In this document: in pieces, positions 1-11,621 of the stretch
Layout: each line of letters opens with the position of its first letter
How positions within the stretch are numbered: the first letter of the stretch is position 1
Assembly: GCA_009746045.1 (NCBI GenBank)
Contig: RPFO01000072.1
Location: 5,603,007-5,667,006, forward strand
Source of the DNA: Mesostigma viride
Lineage: Eukaryota > Streptophyta > Mesostigmatophyceae > Mesostigmatales > Mesostigmataceae
Length of the DNA stretch: 64,000 bases
Reading direction: 5' to 3'
Notes under the pieces: model-generated
Told to the model about the DNA's origin: nothing
The model's input: only the letters and a program-made list of their open reading frames with translations
The model's database searches: none
Made by a program: the position numbers and the translations under genes

Positions 1-552
1 CGCTATCTTGGGGACCTGTGTGGCCAGGGCCTCGGTGTGGGCGGTGATGGCCTCAATTAAGCTTCTTCATGAGCACGCCGCACTTGCCCTCCACCTGGTT
101 AAGGCAAGAGACAAGTGCAGCAAGCGTTTCCGAAGCTTGCGCCGCGGTGTGCAGCGTCGTGAACTGGGGCTGGAGCTTGTGGACGACCTTGGTTTCCACA
201 TTGGAGACCCGGGCCTCCACCGTGTTGAGCGGCCAGCACAAGGCAGCATGGCGGTCTCTCGACCATCTCACCGGACGCCGGGAAACGCAAAGGGCTGACA
301 TCCCGGGCACCCCCAGTGAACGCCTTGAGCTTTGGTTCAGCTCCCATGCAGGCCAAACTATCGGGGGCTCCTGGACCACCCCGGCCCCCGGCCGCTCGAC
401 CCCGCTGCCGCTGCACGCCCTGCGGCTAGCCGCGGCGGACCTACAGCCGGTATTGATTGAGCCCCCGGCCGCATAATGCGGGCGACCATGGGCGAAACGG
501 ACTATCTGGTCCCACCGCTCTCCGGCCCCCTTGTGGACGGCCCCAACGATGA
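1..552. other. Leading stretch, no confident gene
   Basis: Both strands are open over short distances because the sequence is GC-rich. The minus-strand reading frame near 67-250 has a heptad-like, leucine-rich stretch that could be the coiled coil of a LINE ORF1 protein, as it lies just before LINE reverse-transcriptase remnants. That is only suggestive: the strand is opposite to the RT remnant and no zinc knuckle or RRM is visible. Confidence 0.3.
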
Positions 553-2083
553 GTGGACCCCGCGGGAAATTATGGGCTGCTGCCATCTCCACCCTCCGCA
601 ACGATGCTGCTATGGGAGTGGACAATATTTCACCGGAGATGGTTAAGATGCCTGAGCTTAATTGAGCCTTTCCTCCGGGGTGTTTGCAACCGGATTTTAC
701 GATATATGGCATCGATCCGGCCCCCACCGATGTATTGGAAGACCGCTGTGTGGGTCATGCTCTACAAGGGCAAGGGGTCCGCCGCGGATACCGGCAACTA
801 CCGCGGCTTATGCCTCCAAAGCTGCGTGCTGAAAGTCTTCATGCGTCTCCTGCTGTTCAACCGCATGCGTGCCAGCCTCGATTCCCATTTAGGTGAGTCC
901 CAGATGGGCTTCCGTGTTGGCCGCAATTGTGTACTGGTCACCATGCGCATGACTGCTCGCCGCCTGATTGAGGAAATGGGCCGCCGGGCCCCCGGCCTCT
1001 TACTTACCATTGCATGCTATTGATCTTCGTGGATTACACCGTCGGAGGCCGGCATTCAGTGCGGTTATATGGGACGCTCTATGGGTGCATGGTCCTCCAC
1101 CTCAGTGTTTCGTGTCCCATCATCGTACATTGTCGAGATCATCCGCCAGTTCTATTGAGGGTCCCAAGCCCAGGTCCGTACCGCTGATGGCGTCACTCCG
1201 GCAATAATGCCCGGAGTGGAATTCCCCCTGCACACCGGTGTGTACGTGGCACCTGGGGCTAGCTGTGTGCTCTCCCCATATTATTATGAGGCGCGCACAC
1301 GCCCGCTTCGCCCGCGGGTGGAGGCGGGCGCCCGCCGCGGGGATCGAGATCACGGAGTACGCCAGCTGCGGTGGGGTTGCAATTGACCCGCCCTACCGAA
1401 TGAGCGATCTGATCTATGCTGTATTGACATGACGCTCGTGGAGACCCCGGAGTCCGCCCAACTCTGGCTAGATAGCTTGCGGTCTGACACTGCATGGAAG
1501 CGCAGGAATGATCGAAGTGGGGCTTATGATCAGCGAGAAAACGGAGGCCCGTGGCCATCGGCTTCCCCGCTGGAGCCACCCCACCCACTGACCCTCCTCC
1601 TGCTGGACGGCAGCCCCGTCCCCCCGGCGACTCGCTTCAAGCTCCTTGGCAGCTGGCTCCCCTCCACCGCTCCACGGCTGACGACATCAACACCCGCATT
1701 GGCCATGCCTGGGCGGCCCTCCGCCGCCTCTGGACATGTCGCTGTAGACCTGAGTGAGCGGCGCAAGCGCATTTGGTTCAAGACACTTGTCCTCAGCATC
1801 CTCCTTTACGGCTGCGAGGCGTGGACCCTGGACCAGGCCCTGGCCCCTGAGCAAGCAGCTTGATGGCACAGTCACTCGAATGCTACGTCACATCCTCGGC
1901 GTCCGCTACCAAGGGTGCCGCACCCGGGCCGAGCTCTATTCTGCGCGCTCCCTCTTGTCACCCATACCATCCGACACCGCCCCTAGTTCAGTCCTCTTTG
2001 CCGGCCATCTTGCCTGCACAGACCAGGTGAATACGGATGTGGGCATTGCGGGCGGACTTAGGAATGACTGGCCAACCAGGTAG
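553..2083 (+). pseudogene. Decayed non-LTR (LINE) reverse transcriptase
   Basis: Fragments of a LINE polymerase lie in order across three frames. Residues typical of RT domains 1-3 appear near 740-990: W-K-T-A-V, then LYKGKG, a D-x-x-NYRGL block, and QMGFRVGR. Near 1410-1440 a LIYA...DMTL block marks the catalytic Y/FADD box, but an indel has destroyed it. Near 1510-1540 there is GLMISEKTEA. The region 1700-1960 encodes the C-terminal hallmarks: RIGHAWAAL, SILLYGCEAWTL, then RMLRHILGVRY and CRTRAELY in another frame. Multiple frameshifts and stops show it is dead. Clade assignment is not possible by eye; no endonuclease domain is visible upstream and no poly-A or simple-repeat tail is obvious. 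Confidence 0.8.
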
Positions 2084-2094
2084 ACACCTCGATC

Positions 2095-2540
2095 CTCCTA
2101 TCAAGGAGACAACCAGCGCAGGCCAGAAATCGGGAGAATCCAGACCATGGTACAGTATAGCTCGAGGATGCCGTTATCGTGTCCGCGTGTTTGAGTTGTT
2201 CAGGATGATGAATATGAATGGTGATGGAAATGTGTAGCCTTGTGCATTGAAATATTGGCTGGCTTACGTGTAGAGCGACTAGATGACCTAGACGGTGGGG
2301 CCGGAAACAGCTTGCTTGATCAGGGCGTGTGTTTCAAGCCTAATTACTGGCCGGGAGTGTCTAAGCGTATAAGCACCATTGCTGCGCGGTCGCTCTCCCA
2401 CAATTTACGAGGAAATACCCGCAAATGGGAAACCACTGAAAAGGTCTAGCTAGTCAGTCATTACGTTAGCCATGCCATGATTCCAAACGTCCAAGAACTG
2501 CACACGGTGCAAAGGCAAAAATCCGGAGGACAGCACTTTC
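2095..2540 (+). repeat. Dispersed repeat family A, copy 1
   Basis: This is the longest copy of a non-coding family found repeatedly in the window: inverted at 26443-26792 and 46170-46497, partial at 40089-40131, 45424-45640 and 52583-52735, and divergent around 54730-55060. One edge is constant and reads TATCAAGGAGACAAC; the other is near CTAGCTAGTCAGTCATTAC. No terminal inverted repeat and no coding capacity are visible. A Helitron-like origin is possible (5' TC after an A) but a CTRR end with a hairpin was not found. Confidence 0.7.
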
Positions 2541-3104
2541 TAATGTGCGGCGGGAACCAAAAGCCCACGTATGCCAGAAAACATTGTGTTGCTGCAGCGA
2601 CGCGACGATGTGGACAATTAACGAATCCAGTGCCAAGCTCGGAACGGCCGCAAAGGAGATATGGCATCACAGGGTTGAGATGTGCGGAGATACTACGCGA
2701 TCCAGCCGGTCCACGACCTGTTTGTAGAGCTTGTGCCAAGGGGCAGCACCGAGGCAGATGTGGGCGACGTTGCAAAAAACACCGGACTTGACGGATCATA
2801 ATGTCTCGGTCATCGTCTTTGGCAGGGTCCCGTTGTCCCGTCGCAACCCACTGGCAATCAAACTTGCGCGCGCCCCGCACGTACCGACCGACGTGGCGCG
2901 ACCCCACTATACTTTTCGTCCGAGGGTGGTAAAAAGCATCCGAGGCGTAAAATACGAGGTCTTATCTTACTACCTAGATCCGAGGCGTGAGATCCAAGGC
3001 CGTAATCATTACGACGTAGGGTGATAGGTAGTAATTTTACTAGCCGTAACTAAAAGTAACGTTACGACTGCACATCTTTGGTAGTGGCATTACCAACGGA
3101 GTAA
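2541..3104. other. Non-coding spacer with a fragment shared with 52120-52270
   Basis: No convincing coding sequence. Positions about 2905-3050 match, in inverted orientation, the block at 52120-52270. The shared core runs from the CACTATACTTTTCGTCC motif through a block ending GCATCCGAGGCGTAAA. The segment is rich in ACCTCG/CGAGGT and TTAC motifs, like the 15-bp array at 51940-52115, so both probably derive from one repeat family. Confidence 0.5.
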
Positions 3105-3132
3105 GGCCGGGTTTATACGGGTTTTATTAAAA
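3105..3132 (+). repeat. Harbinger terminal inverted repeat, left
   Basis: Twenty-eight bases identical to the reverse complement of 23941-23968. A second related motif, GTTTTATTAAAA-like, recurs just inside both ends (GTTTTTATTAAAA near 3145 and near 23867), which is typical of subterminal transposase-binding repeats. Confidence 0.75.
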
Positions 3133-3358
3133 CCTTGGTCGGCCGTTTTTATTAAAACTTGACTGGCTCGAAGGTTTTGGCCGGTCTATACGAACATCGA
3201 CCGTAACTGACGAAGATATTTCTCCCGCCAAGAAACATACACGTGTCAGTTCGCTAGAGGGCACCCGACCAGCCTTGCATGAAGGCACCGACCCGACCAG
3301 GCATGAAATTAGGTGAAACAAAGGAACCCCACGGCGGACGAAGAAAAAAATCTCGACC

Positions 3359-4844
<1,486 letters not shown>

Positions 4845-5039
4845 TGTACTCAGGTAGCACGAGGTCAAGTAAGCTAGCATTAAGTGGCCATGAGTTGGCC
4901 ACCATCACATGGGTTTAGGGCTTTGGTTTGGGGTGTAAAAATTTGCAATGGTGTGCAGTTTGGACTTCAACTTGACCTTACCCTTGAAAGGAACTGTTGT
5001 CTCACTTGGATTAGTGAGCAATGGAATGGAACCAACATT

Positions 5040-5105
5040 GCAATGAAATGCAATTCAATGCAATGAAATGAAATGCAATGAAATGAAATGAAATGAAATG
5101 AAATT
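5040..5105 (+). repeat. Pentanucleotide tract (ATGAA)n with ATGCA variants
   Basis: Short impure tract immediately left of the repeat dimer that starts at 5106. A longer tract of the same motif starts immediately after the dimer at 8946, so the dimer appears to sit inside one microsatellite. Confidence 0.9.
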
Positions 5106-8100
5106 TATGACACTTGAGCTCCCAAGAAAACCAGCATTTGATTGAAAACAATGAGTAGAGCCCCTGCCAAAGGCAGGTTTAAGTAGTCATCTCGTCTCCC
5201 TCGCATGCAGGAGCAAGAGCCCCCAAGGGTGGGATGGGTGGGAAGAAACAATTACGGGTCACAACCCGCCGACCATGCTTATCAAGCCTACCGTCAAAAT
5301 GGAAAACGGCAAAACCAGAAATATCCTAACGCTGACAATTTAACCCCTAAATGGGCAGAAATACTGCCGATGCATCGGCTGTAACTTCACAATTTTGCAA
5401 ACCAGATGCCATCCAACCCACCCATATCCAATGGCTGTCCTTGGGGGCCAAGCATGTCCATGAGTTGCCCTTCGGGTTGGTATATCACAACCTTACATAT
5501 ATGCAGGGTAGGCCATGTATAACTGCCTTCAAAGTCAGGGGGGTCAAGACGAGCGTTTTCATTTTTGGTAGAATGTGCATTTTGAATTATGTTGTAAGAG
5601 CTAGGCACCTACCACTTCAGGGATGATAAACAATTAGTTGCTGAACAGTTTGAGCCATTGGGGTCATCATTTGGGTGGGTATACCAGCAGTTACACCCAG
5701 TACAGCCCATAGGGGTACCGTTGGTAAAAAGCAACCAAGGGGTAGGAGTGGGCATACTACCTACTAATACCTACTAATATGGCCCCCAACCATGCCACAC
5801 AATACATTTCCCTTCCACAATGATGGGGAAACATAACTGCATCATCACACTGCCCTTACATGGCACCTATGTGCAGGTGCCACCTTGTCCATGCACGTAG
5901 GTAACGTGGTGCGGATACCCTACGCAAGGCATGCATTCTAGGAGGCAGCCACCAACAAACTAGTGATTTTAAGCCTATTTCAGCTTGCCCTAGCAAGGAT
6001 AAACTAGGCCTAAGCTGCTATAGCTTGCCAGGTGATGGCCAGCACACCTGGTGGCACATGCTGACAATGGGAAGCTTCTACTCACCGGTTACATGCTTGA
6101 TGATGCCACAGAGACCAGCCAACTGCCTCACACTCATGCAATATGTGTGTGGGAAATGTATAACAAACATATATGGAGGTATTCAAACCCATACAGCCTC
6201 TAAAACTTTTCACCATCACCCTGTGGCAGGTCAACTGACTGAGGGAAGCATCTAAGAAGGGTGTTTTAGAAAGGGGCCAGGCCAGGGTCAAGAAAGAGCA
6301 TGAATAATGCAAAAAGAATGTGCTACACAAGCTAGAACGTATATATAAACGCCAAACATCGATAGGAAAACGATAACTCAGCTTTACCAGGCATGGATGG
6401 CGTTACCTTGGCCCAGGCGGTGGCCGCAAAATGGCGCATTTCGGCACACCAAAGTTGTGCAGCATGGTCGCTGGATTCGGCGATTTCTGGCCACCCTTGC
6501 ACGTTTACGACTACTATGTATCATAAAAAGTACAAAGAAACCAATATATCCTTTAAAATACGCCGGAAAGTTATTGCTGTCAACGTTTCTATCGTCCGGC
6601 CTGATCGCAGTTTTTTCCAGCAAGAACGCTGCCGACACCTATCAAATGGCATTCCCGCGAACCGAAAATTGGCCTGTATCATCTTTAGGACGTATAAAAT
6701 CAATTTCATGAGTTTGGTCAGAAAATTCGAACGCAAACGTAAATGCCATGCGTGGGCGCAAGCCGCCATGGCCAGGTCGTCGTTTTCCGGAATGCACGTT
6801 GTACGTGAAAAAGTACCCTGACCCCTTGTACTTTGACCGGCCAGAACACCTCTATAACTTTGTCAGAAGTATGCAAACCCTAGTACCATGCTGTGAGGAA
6901 AATTATAAACTTTCGATCTTCTCAGCTAAACTTTTCCTAATTCTCAATAGTTTTCGCGGCATTTGGTCCCCCGAGAAGGGGCCGACGTGTCGGCTGTAAC
7001 TCAGTTTTAGGCGGAAAATCGGCAGCCAGACCATTTAGGGGTTAATAATTCAGCCAGCCAGCTCATCTGTCACACGTCTGAGCTGTCAGGCCATGTGTAC
7101 TCTTCGAATGCAACCCTGAACACACTACCCAACCAAGCAGCACACCAATCAATTGGTGAGTGCTGGTTACATCAGATTTTATTACAGCTTTTTGACGCAA
7201 CTTCCGTCAGCATTCCACACATGGCCGGCCGTTCAAACAAACGGCGCCTGACTTACAAAAGGCAAAGCTAGTTGCCAGTAGGATTCCCCGGTAAACAACA
7301 AGTCGTCCCCATTCGTCTAACAAGCCTCTCTGCATGTACAGCCACAAGGTTGTGGCGGCCCTTTCTTTCCCGCATTCTGTTTAATAAACTATTTTCAGAG
7401 AAATCCGATTATGACACTTGAGCTCCCAAGAAAACCAGCATTTGATTGAAAACAATGAGTAGAGCCCCTGCCAAAGGCAGGTTTAAGTAGTCATCTCGTC
7501 TCCCTCGCATGCAGGAGCAAGAGCCCCCCGATCCACCCCAGTCCCTGGCGCCATTGCCCTCCTCCCCCGCACTGTCGCCGTTCAGGAAACAAAACTTGAT
7601 AGGATCACTGTTGCCCCAATAACAGTGAACAAAGAAAAGAAGAGGAATCCCCCCCCTCTTCCAGGCAGCCTCGAGGGTAGCCGCTTCCATAAAAAGACCA
7701 CAAAGTGGGGCGTGTCGCAACATCTCCTTCATGGCGACTCAGCCCGCACAAGGCTATAATAACCCCCTAAGGGGCCCGACGATAAAAGGTTAGCGAATCC
7801 GCGGAGCCGCCTCAGCAAAATATTATTCCAGATAAAAACCCAGAAAATTCGCATTCCGACGCCACCAGGGTTTGAACCGCTACCTGCCGGGTGCTGAGCA
7901 GGGAGAGACGACAAGGCCAGGCACTGCCACTGCCAGCCGAGACGCCTTTCCGATACTCGGTTCCTTTTGTGGGAATTTTGCAAATATATTTTCTTCCGGA
8001 ACGCAAGAAATTAGCCGGCCGCGCGTCACCCTTATATCCCTCGCTGGCCCATAACAAAAAAGGGCCGCGCACCAAGCCGAAGGCAGCGCCATGCAGCGCC

Positions 8101-8945
8101 CTAGGCTGTGGGCCGCTGACTGACTACCAGCACAGTCTCATGGAATCCAAATTAATCTATTGACCTTCGCACAGTTTCCGCATTAGCTGCGGACTTCTTA
8201 GTCGACATGATTGGCTCCGCTGCTGGAATTACCAGCAGCCGGGGCGGGGCGCCCAGCCCACTTTCTATGACCACCGAGACGCTGCCCAGCAAGGTGCCAA
8301 CCAGAACCACTTGGCACATTGGTAACGCGAAATTTCCGTTCCGTTCAAACCGCCCCTACCTGCCGTGAAGTCGCAAAGCCCGCGACTTCATAGCAGGCAA
8401 GGACGGGGTCTTTGCCTAATTTTCTTTAGCCCCGCCGCCATAGCAGCGAGGCCGCTCATACTGCTTCAGTGAGCACATTCAAAGAAACAATTACGGGTCA
8501 CAACCCGCCGACCATGCTTATCAAGCCTACCGTCAAAATGGAAAACGGCAAAACCAGAAATATCCTAACGCTGACAATTTAATAATTCAGCCAGCCAGCT
8601 CATCTGTCACACGTCTGAGCTGTCAGGCCATGTGTACTCTTCGAATGCAACCCTGAACACACTACCCAACCAAGCAGCACACCAATCAATTGGTGAGTGC
8701 TGGTTACATCAGATTTTATTACAGCTTTTTGACGCAACTTCCGTCAGCATTCCACACATGGCCGGCCGTTCAAACAAACGGCGCCTGACTTACAAAAGGC
8801 AAAGCTAGTTGCCAGTAGGATTCCCCGGTAAACAACAAGTCGTCCCCATTCGTCTAACAAGCCTCTCTGCATGTACAGCCACAAGGTTGTGGCGGCCCTT
8901 TCTTTCCCGCATTCTGTTTAATAAACTATTTTCAGAGAAATCCGA
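5106..8945 (+). mobile_element. Head-to-tail repeat dimer (non-autonomous element)
   Basis: The unit runs from TTATGACACTTGAGCTCC to CAGAGAAATCCGA. Monomer 1 is 5106-5343 plus 7042-7409 (interrupted by the piggyBac-like element); monomer 2 is 7410-8945. The first ~122 bases (5106-5228 and 7410-7530) and the last ~465 bases (5243-5343 + 7042-7409, and 8480-8945) are almost identical, but monomer 1 lacks the ~950-bp middle. The shared terminal part ends with AATAAACTATTTTC, a polyadenylation-like signal, so a recombined LTR element with the 5'-most LTR missing is one reading; a rolling-circle dimer is another. No protein domain is visible in the middle part. GAAAT flanks both ends. Confidence 0.6.
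5344..7041. mobile_element. piggyBac-like non-autonomous transposon
   Basis: An 11-bp perfect terminal inverted repeat (CCCCTAAATGG at 5344, its reverse complement at 7031-7041) is flanked by TTAA on both sides (5340-5343 and 7042-7045). The uninterrupted second monomer (around 8572-8595) has a single TTAA at the matching place, so an occupied and an empty site can be compared directly. TTAA duplication and ends starting with CCC are the signature of the piggyBac superfamily. The 1,698-bp interior has no recognisable transposase; the longest frame (6393-6821) is not similar to anything I know. Near each end a GCCGA..TCGGC palindrome followed by TGTAACT occurs in the same orientation. Confidence 0.85.
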
Positions 8946-9751
8946 GAAATGAAATGAAATGAAATGAAATGAAATGAAATGAAATGAAATGAAATGAAAT
9001 GAAATGAAATGAAATGAAATGAAATGACATGACATGACATGACATGACATGAAATGAAATGAAATGAAATGAAATGAAATGAAATGAAATGACATGACAT
9101 GACATGACATGACATGACATGACATGACATGACATGACATGACATGACATGACATGACATGACATGACATGACATGACATGACATGACATGACATGACAT
9201 GACATGACATGACATGACATGACATGACATGACATGACATGACATGACATGACATGACATGACATGACATGACATGACATGACATGACATGACATGACAT
9301 GACATGACATGACATGACATGACATGATATGACATGACATGACATGACATGACATGACATGACATGACATGACATGACATGACATGACATGACATGACAT
9401 GACATGACATGACATGACATGACATGACATGACATGACATGACATGACATGACATGACATGACATGACATGACATGACATGACATGACATGACATGACAT
9501 GACATGACATGACATGACATGACATGACATGACATGACATGACATGACATGACATGACATGACATGACATGACATGACATGACATGACATGACATGACAT
9601 GACATGACATGACATGACATGACATGACATGACATGACATGACATGCATGACATGACATGACATGACATGACATGACATGACATGACATGACATGACATG
9701 ACATGACATGACATGACATGCATGACATGACATGACATGACATGACATGAC
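8946..9751 (+). repeat. Pentanucleotide microsatellite (ATGAA)n / (ATGAC)n
   Basis: About 800 bp of tandem pentamers. It begins as ATGAA, switches to ATGAC at about 9026, back to ATGAA at 9051-9090, then runs as ATGAC with rare variants (ATGAT near 9326; short GCATG phase slips near 9646 and 9720). Three long minus-strand frames (Met-Ser-Cys-His-Val) are repeat artefacts. Confidence 0.98.
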
Positions 9752-9868
9752 ACGAGCTGAGCTGAGCTGAGCAAAGCAAAGCAAAGCAAAGCAAAGCAAA
9801 GCAAAGCAAAGCAAAGCAAAGAAAAGCAAAGCAAAGCAAAGCAAAGCAAAGCAAAGCAAAGCAAAGCA
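9752..9868 (+). repeat. (GAGCT)n then (AGCAA)n microsatellite
   Basis: A few GAGCT units grade into about 20 AGCAA units and abut the first 187-bp satellite unit. The same AGCAA motif borders the other end of the satellite block at 21805-22090. Confidence 0.95.
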
Positions 9869-9870
9869 AG

Positions 9871-10070
9871 GGACACTAGGGGTGGTGTATGCCACTAATA
9901 TATCCAAATGAGCTCAGAAGAATAGGCTATAAACTGGAGGCAATGTTCAACCACACTACGGCATCATGTGGTGTAAGTGGGGGCTTGCAGGCCCACCATC
10001 TAGGGTGGATTATATATGCCAGGGGCTACCACGGTCCCTTGTGCGCCTTAGCACGTACACCCACACTAGG
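9871..10070 (+). repeat. 187-bp satellite unit, split by the copia insertion
   Basis: One unit of the satellite found at 20699-21804, beginning CACTAGGGGTGGTG and ending CACACTAGG. The last five bases CTAGG (10066-10070) are the 5' copy of the target-site duplication of the copia element; the 3' copy is 20699-20703. Confidence 0.9.
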
Positions 10071-10686
10071 AGTTAACGTAAAGGATTTACGTTAGATGGA
10101 TAGAGATTGTTACGCTCTTTCCAACGGCACCTTGAACGCCTCATTTGGTTAAGGAACGTAAAAGTTATGACGTTTCCTAGGCTGTGCCGACAGTACCCGG
10201 CGCGCCACTGTGGGCGCGTACGGACACAGGATGTACAAGTGTCACTTTGATAGTCCGCAGGACGTTGACAGGACTTGTACAGGACTTGATGGTCAATTGA
10301 TAGGTAGGCGCACTGTAGCGCGCCAGGACCTATGAGACAATTGATGCTGAGTAGTGTACGGATAGGTCCACAGGACTAGCCGTATGGACAATTGATAGAT
10401 CTGCGCGCCAAAGGCGTGCCAGAGTCTGTGTAATCAATTGATTGACAGTTCAGCTGTGACAGTGCAGCTGAATACTTGGACGCGTCCCTAGCAAGCTATA
10501 TGTGTGACTTGGTCGCACCGGGACGCTAGCTCTTGCGTGCACGCTCTCTTGGCATAACGACCCTGTCGTCTGTGCTACGTGCAGTCTCGGACTTGACGTG
10601 ACTTACGTCTGTGTTTGCTCATTATAATAAAGGCAACTTTCCTGCAAGAGCCATGGATTCCCTCGGTGGTAAACTCTCATTCAACT
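10071..10686 (+). repeat. 5' LTR of the copia-type element
   Basis: 616 bp, apparently identical to 20083-20698. It contains several CAATTGAT-type motifs and, near the 3' end, ATAATAAAGG, a likely polyadenylation signal. The ends AGTT/AACT are inverted complements of each other. The base after the LTR starts CGTATTACAATC, which does not resemble a usual tRNA primer site. Confidence 0.95.
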
Positions 10687-10713
10687 CGTATTACAATCTT
10701 CGTACCAAGAAAA

Positions 10714-11499
10714 ATGCCGGACTCGATGGAGTTCCGCATTCCGAGGGATTCTGAAATTTTGGGCAGTCCAGCGGACATCGCCGAATCTCCGGCTGGTCCT
10801 TCGACGACTCCTGTTCGTGAAGATCGTCCGGTTCTTAATCCGGCGTGGCAGCGTGTTGTTGACCAGGCGGTAGCGTCCAGTGCGGAGCTTCGCGCTCAGC
10901 AGCAGGCACTGCTGCAAAACCTACGACTGCCGCCCCCGCCTCCGCAACCTTCGATTGTTTCGGGGTTTCGCGATTACCTTGATTCCATTCGAGCTTTGCT
11001 CGCGGACTTCGAGGTCCATACCCGGGCGGGGTTGCAAGCGCCCAGCGCGGTTGCCGAGGTCTCTGAGGAGATCGACAACGCGGTTTCATCGCTTACAGGT
11101 TACCAGCGCAATCTCGCTAACTGGCTGTCGGTTCGTTCGGGCGTCATTCCGACGATTACGACCAACCTGTTTCAAGACCTTGCGATTCTGCAGTTGCTGT
11201 CGCGAGGCTTCCGGACGCGTGAGCGGCAATTGCTGCTCAATCTTGTCGCGTTCTTGTCTGCATTGCGAGAGTGGGCGCCGGACGGGTGGGATTTTCTAAC
11301 GATTCTTACCAACCCGCTCCGCATCGTCACCCGCCGCCGTCGTCGCCGCATTGATCCGGTGACGGGACGTCGGTTGGACCCCATCGTCATCGAAACTCCG
11401 GTGACGATTGAGGTTGGGCAAGGCCAGGAGGCGCCTGCGCCTGTCGCCAACGATCCAATTTACGACTACGACTACTGCGATTTTCGTGGTCTCGACTGA
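10714..11499 (+). CDS. Extra ORF upstream of gag, unknown function
   Basis: Open from within the LTR (10615), but the first ATG wholly in the internal region is at 10714, giving about 261 residues. The protein has a Pro-rich stretch followed by several leucine-rich helical segments, an Arg-rich patch (RRRRRRID) at about residue 205, and an acidic YDYDY tail. No retroviral domain, zinc knuckle, signal peptide or membrane segment is seen. It is in another frame from gag, which starts 122 bp downstream. That gap ends in a strong splice-acceptor-like sequence (TGTCTTTTGTTTTCCAG, near 11565-11581), so gag could come from a spliced RNA. It could be an additional retrotransposon protein or captured sequence; I do not recognise it. 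Confidence 0.6.
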   Translation: MPDSMEFRIPRDSEILGSPADIAESPAGPSTTPVREDRPVLNPAWQRVVDQAVASSAELRAQQQALLQNLRLPPPPPQPSIVSGFRDYLDSIRALLADFEVHTRAGLQAPSAVAEVSEEIDNAVSSLTGYQRNLANWLSVRSGVIPTITTNLFQDLAILQLLSRGFRTRERQLLLNLVAFLSALREWAPDGWDFLTILTNPLRIVTRRRRRRIDPVTGRRLDPIVIETPVTIEVGQGQEAPAPVANDPIYDYDYCDFRGLD

Positions 11500-11621
11500 A
11501 TTCGGCATGGTGGCGCGGTCGGCACCGGGGCAGGCGGCTTTTTGACAGATTGTACATATCTACCTGTCTTTTGTTTTCCAGCTGCTTAGCTCAGGGCCAT
11601 ACACAGCTAGTGTAGTTTACC

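Noticed and set aside
8805-9907. Three minus-strand frames of 314-354 codons (Met-Ser-Cys-His-Val repeats)
   Set aside because: Pure products of the ATGAC pentamer; three frames are equally open.
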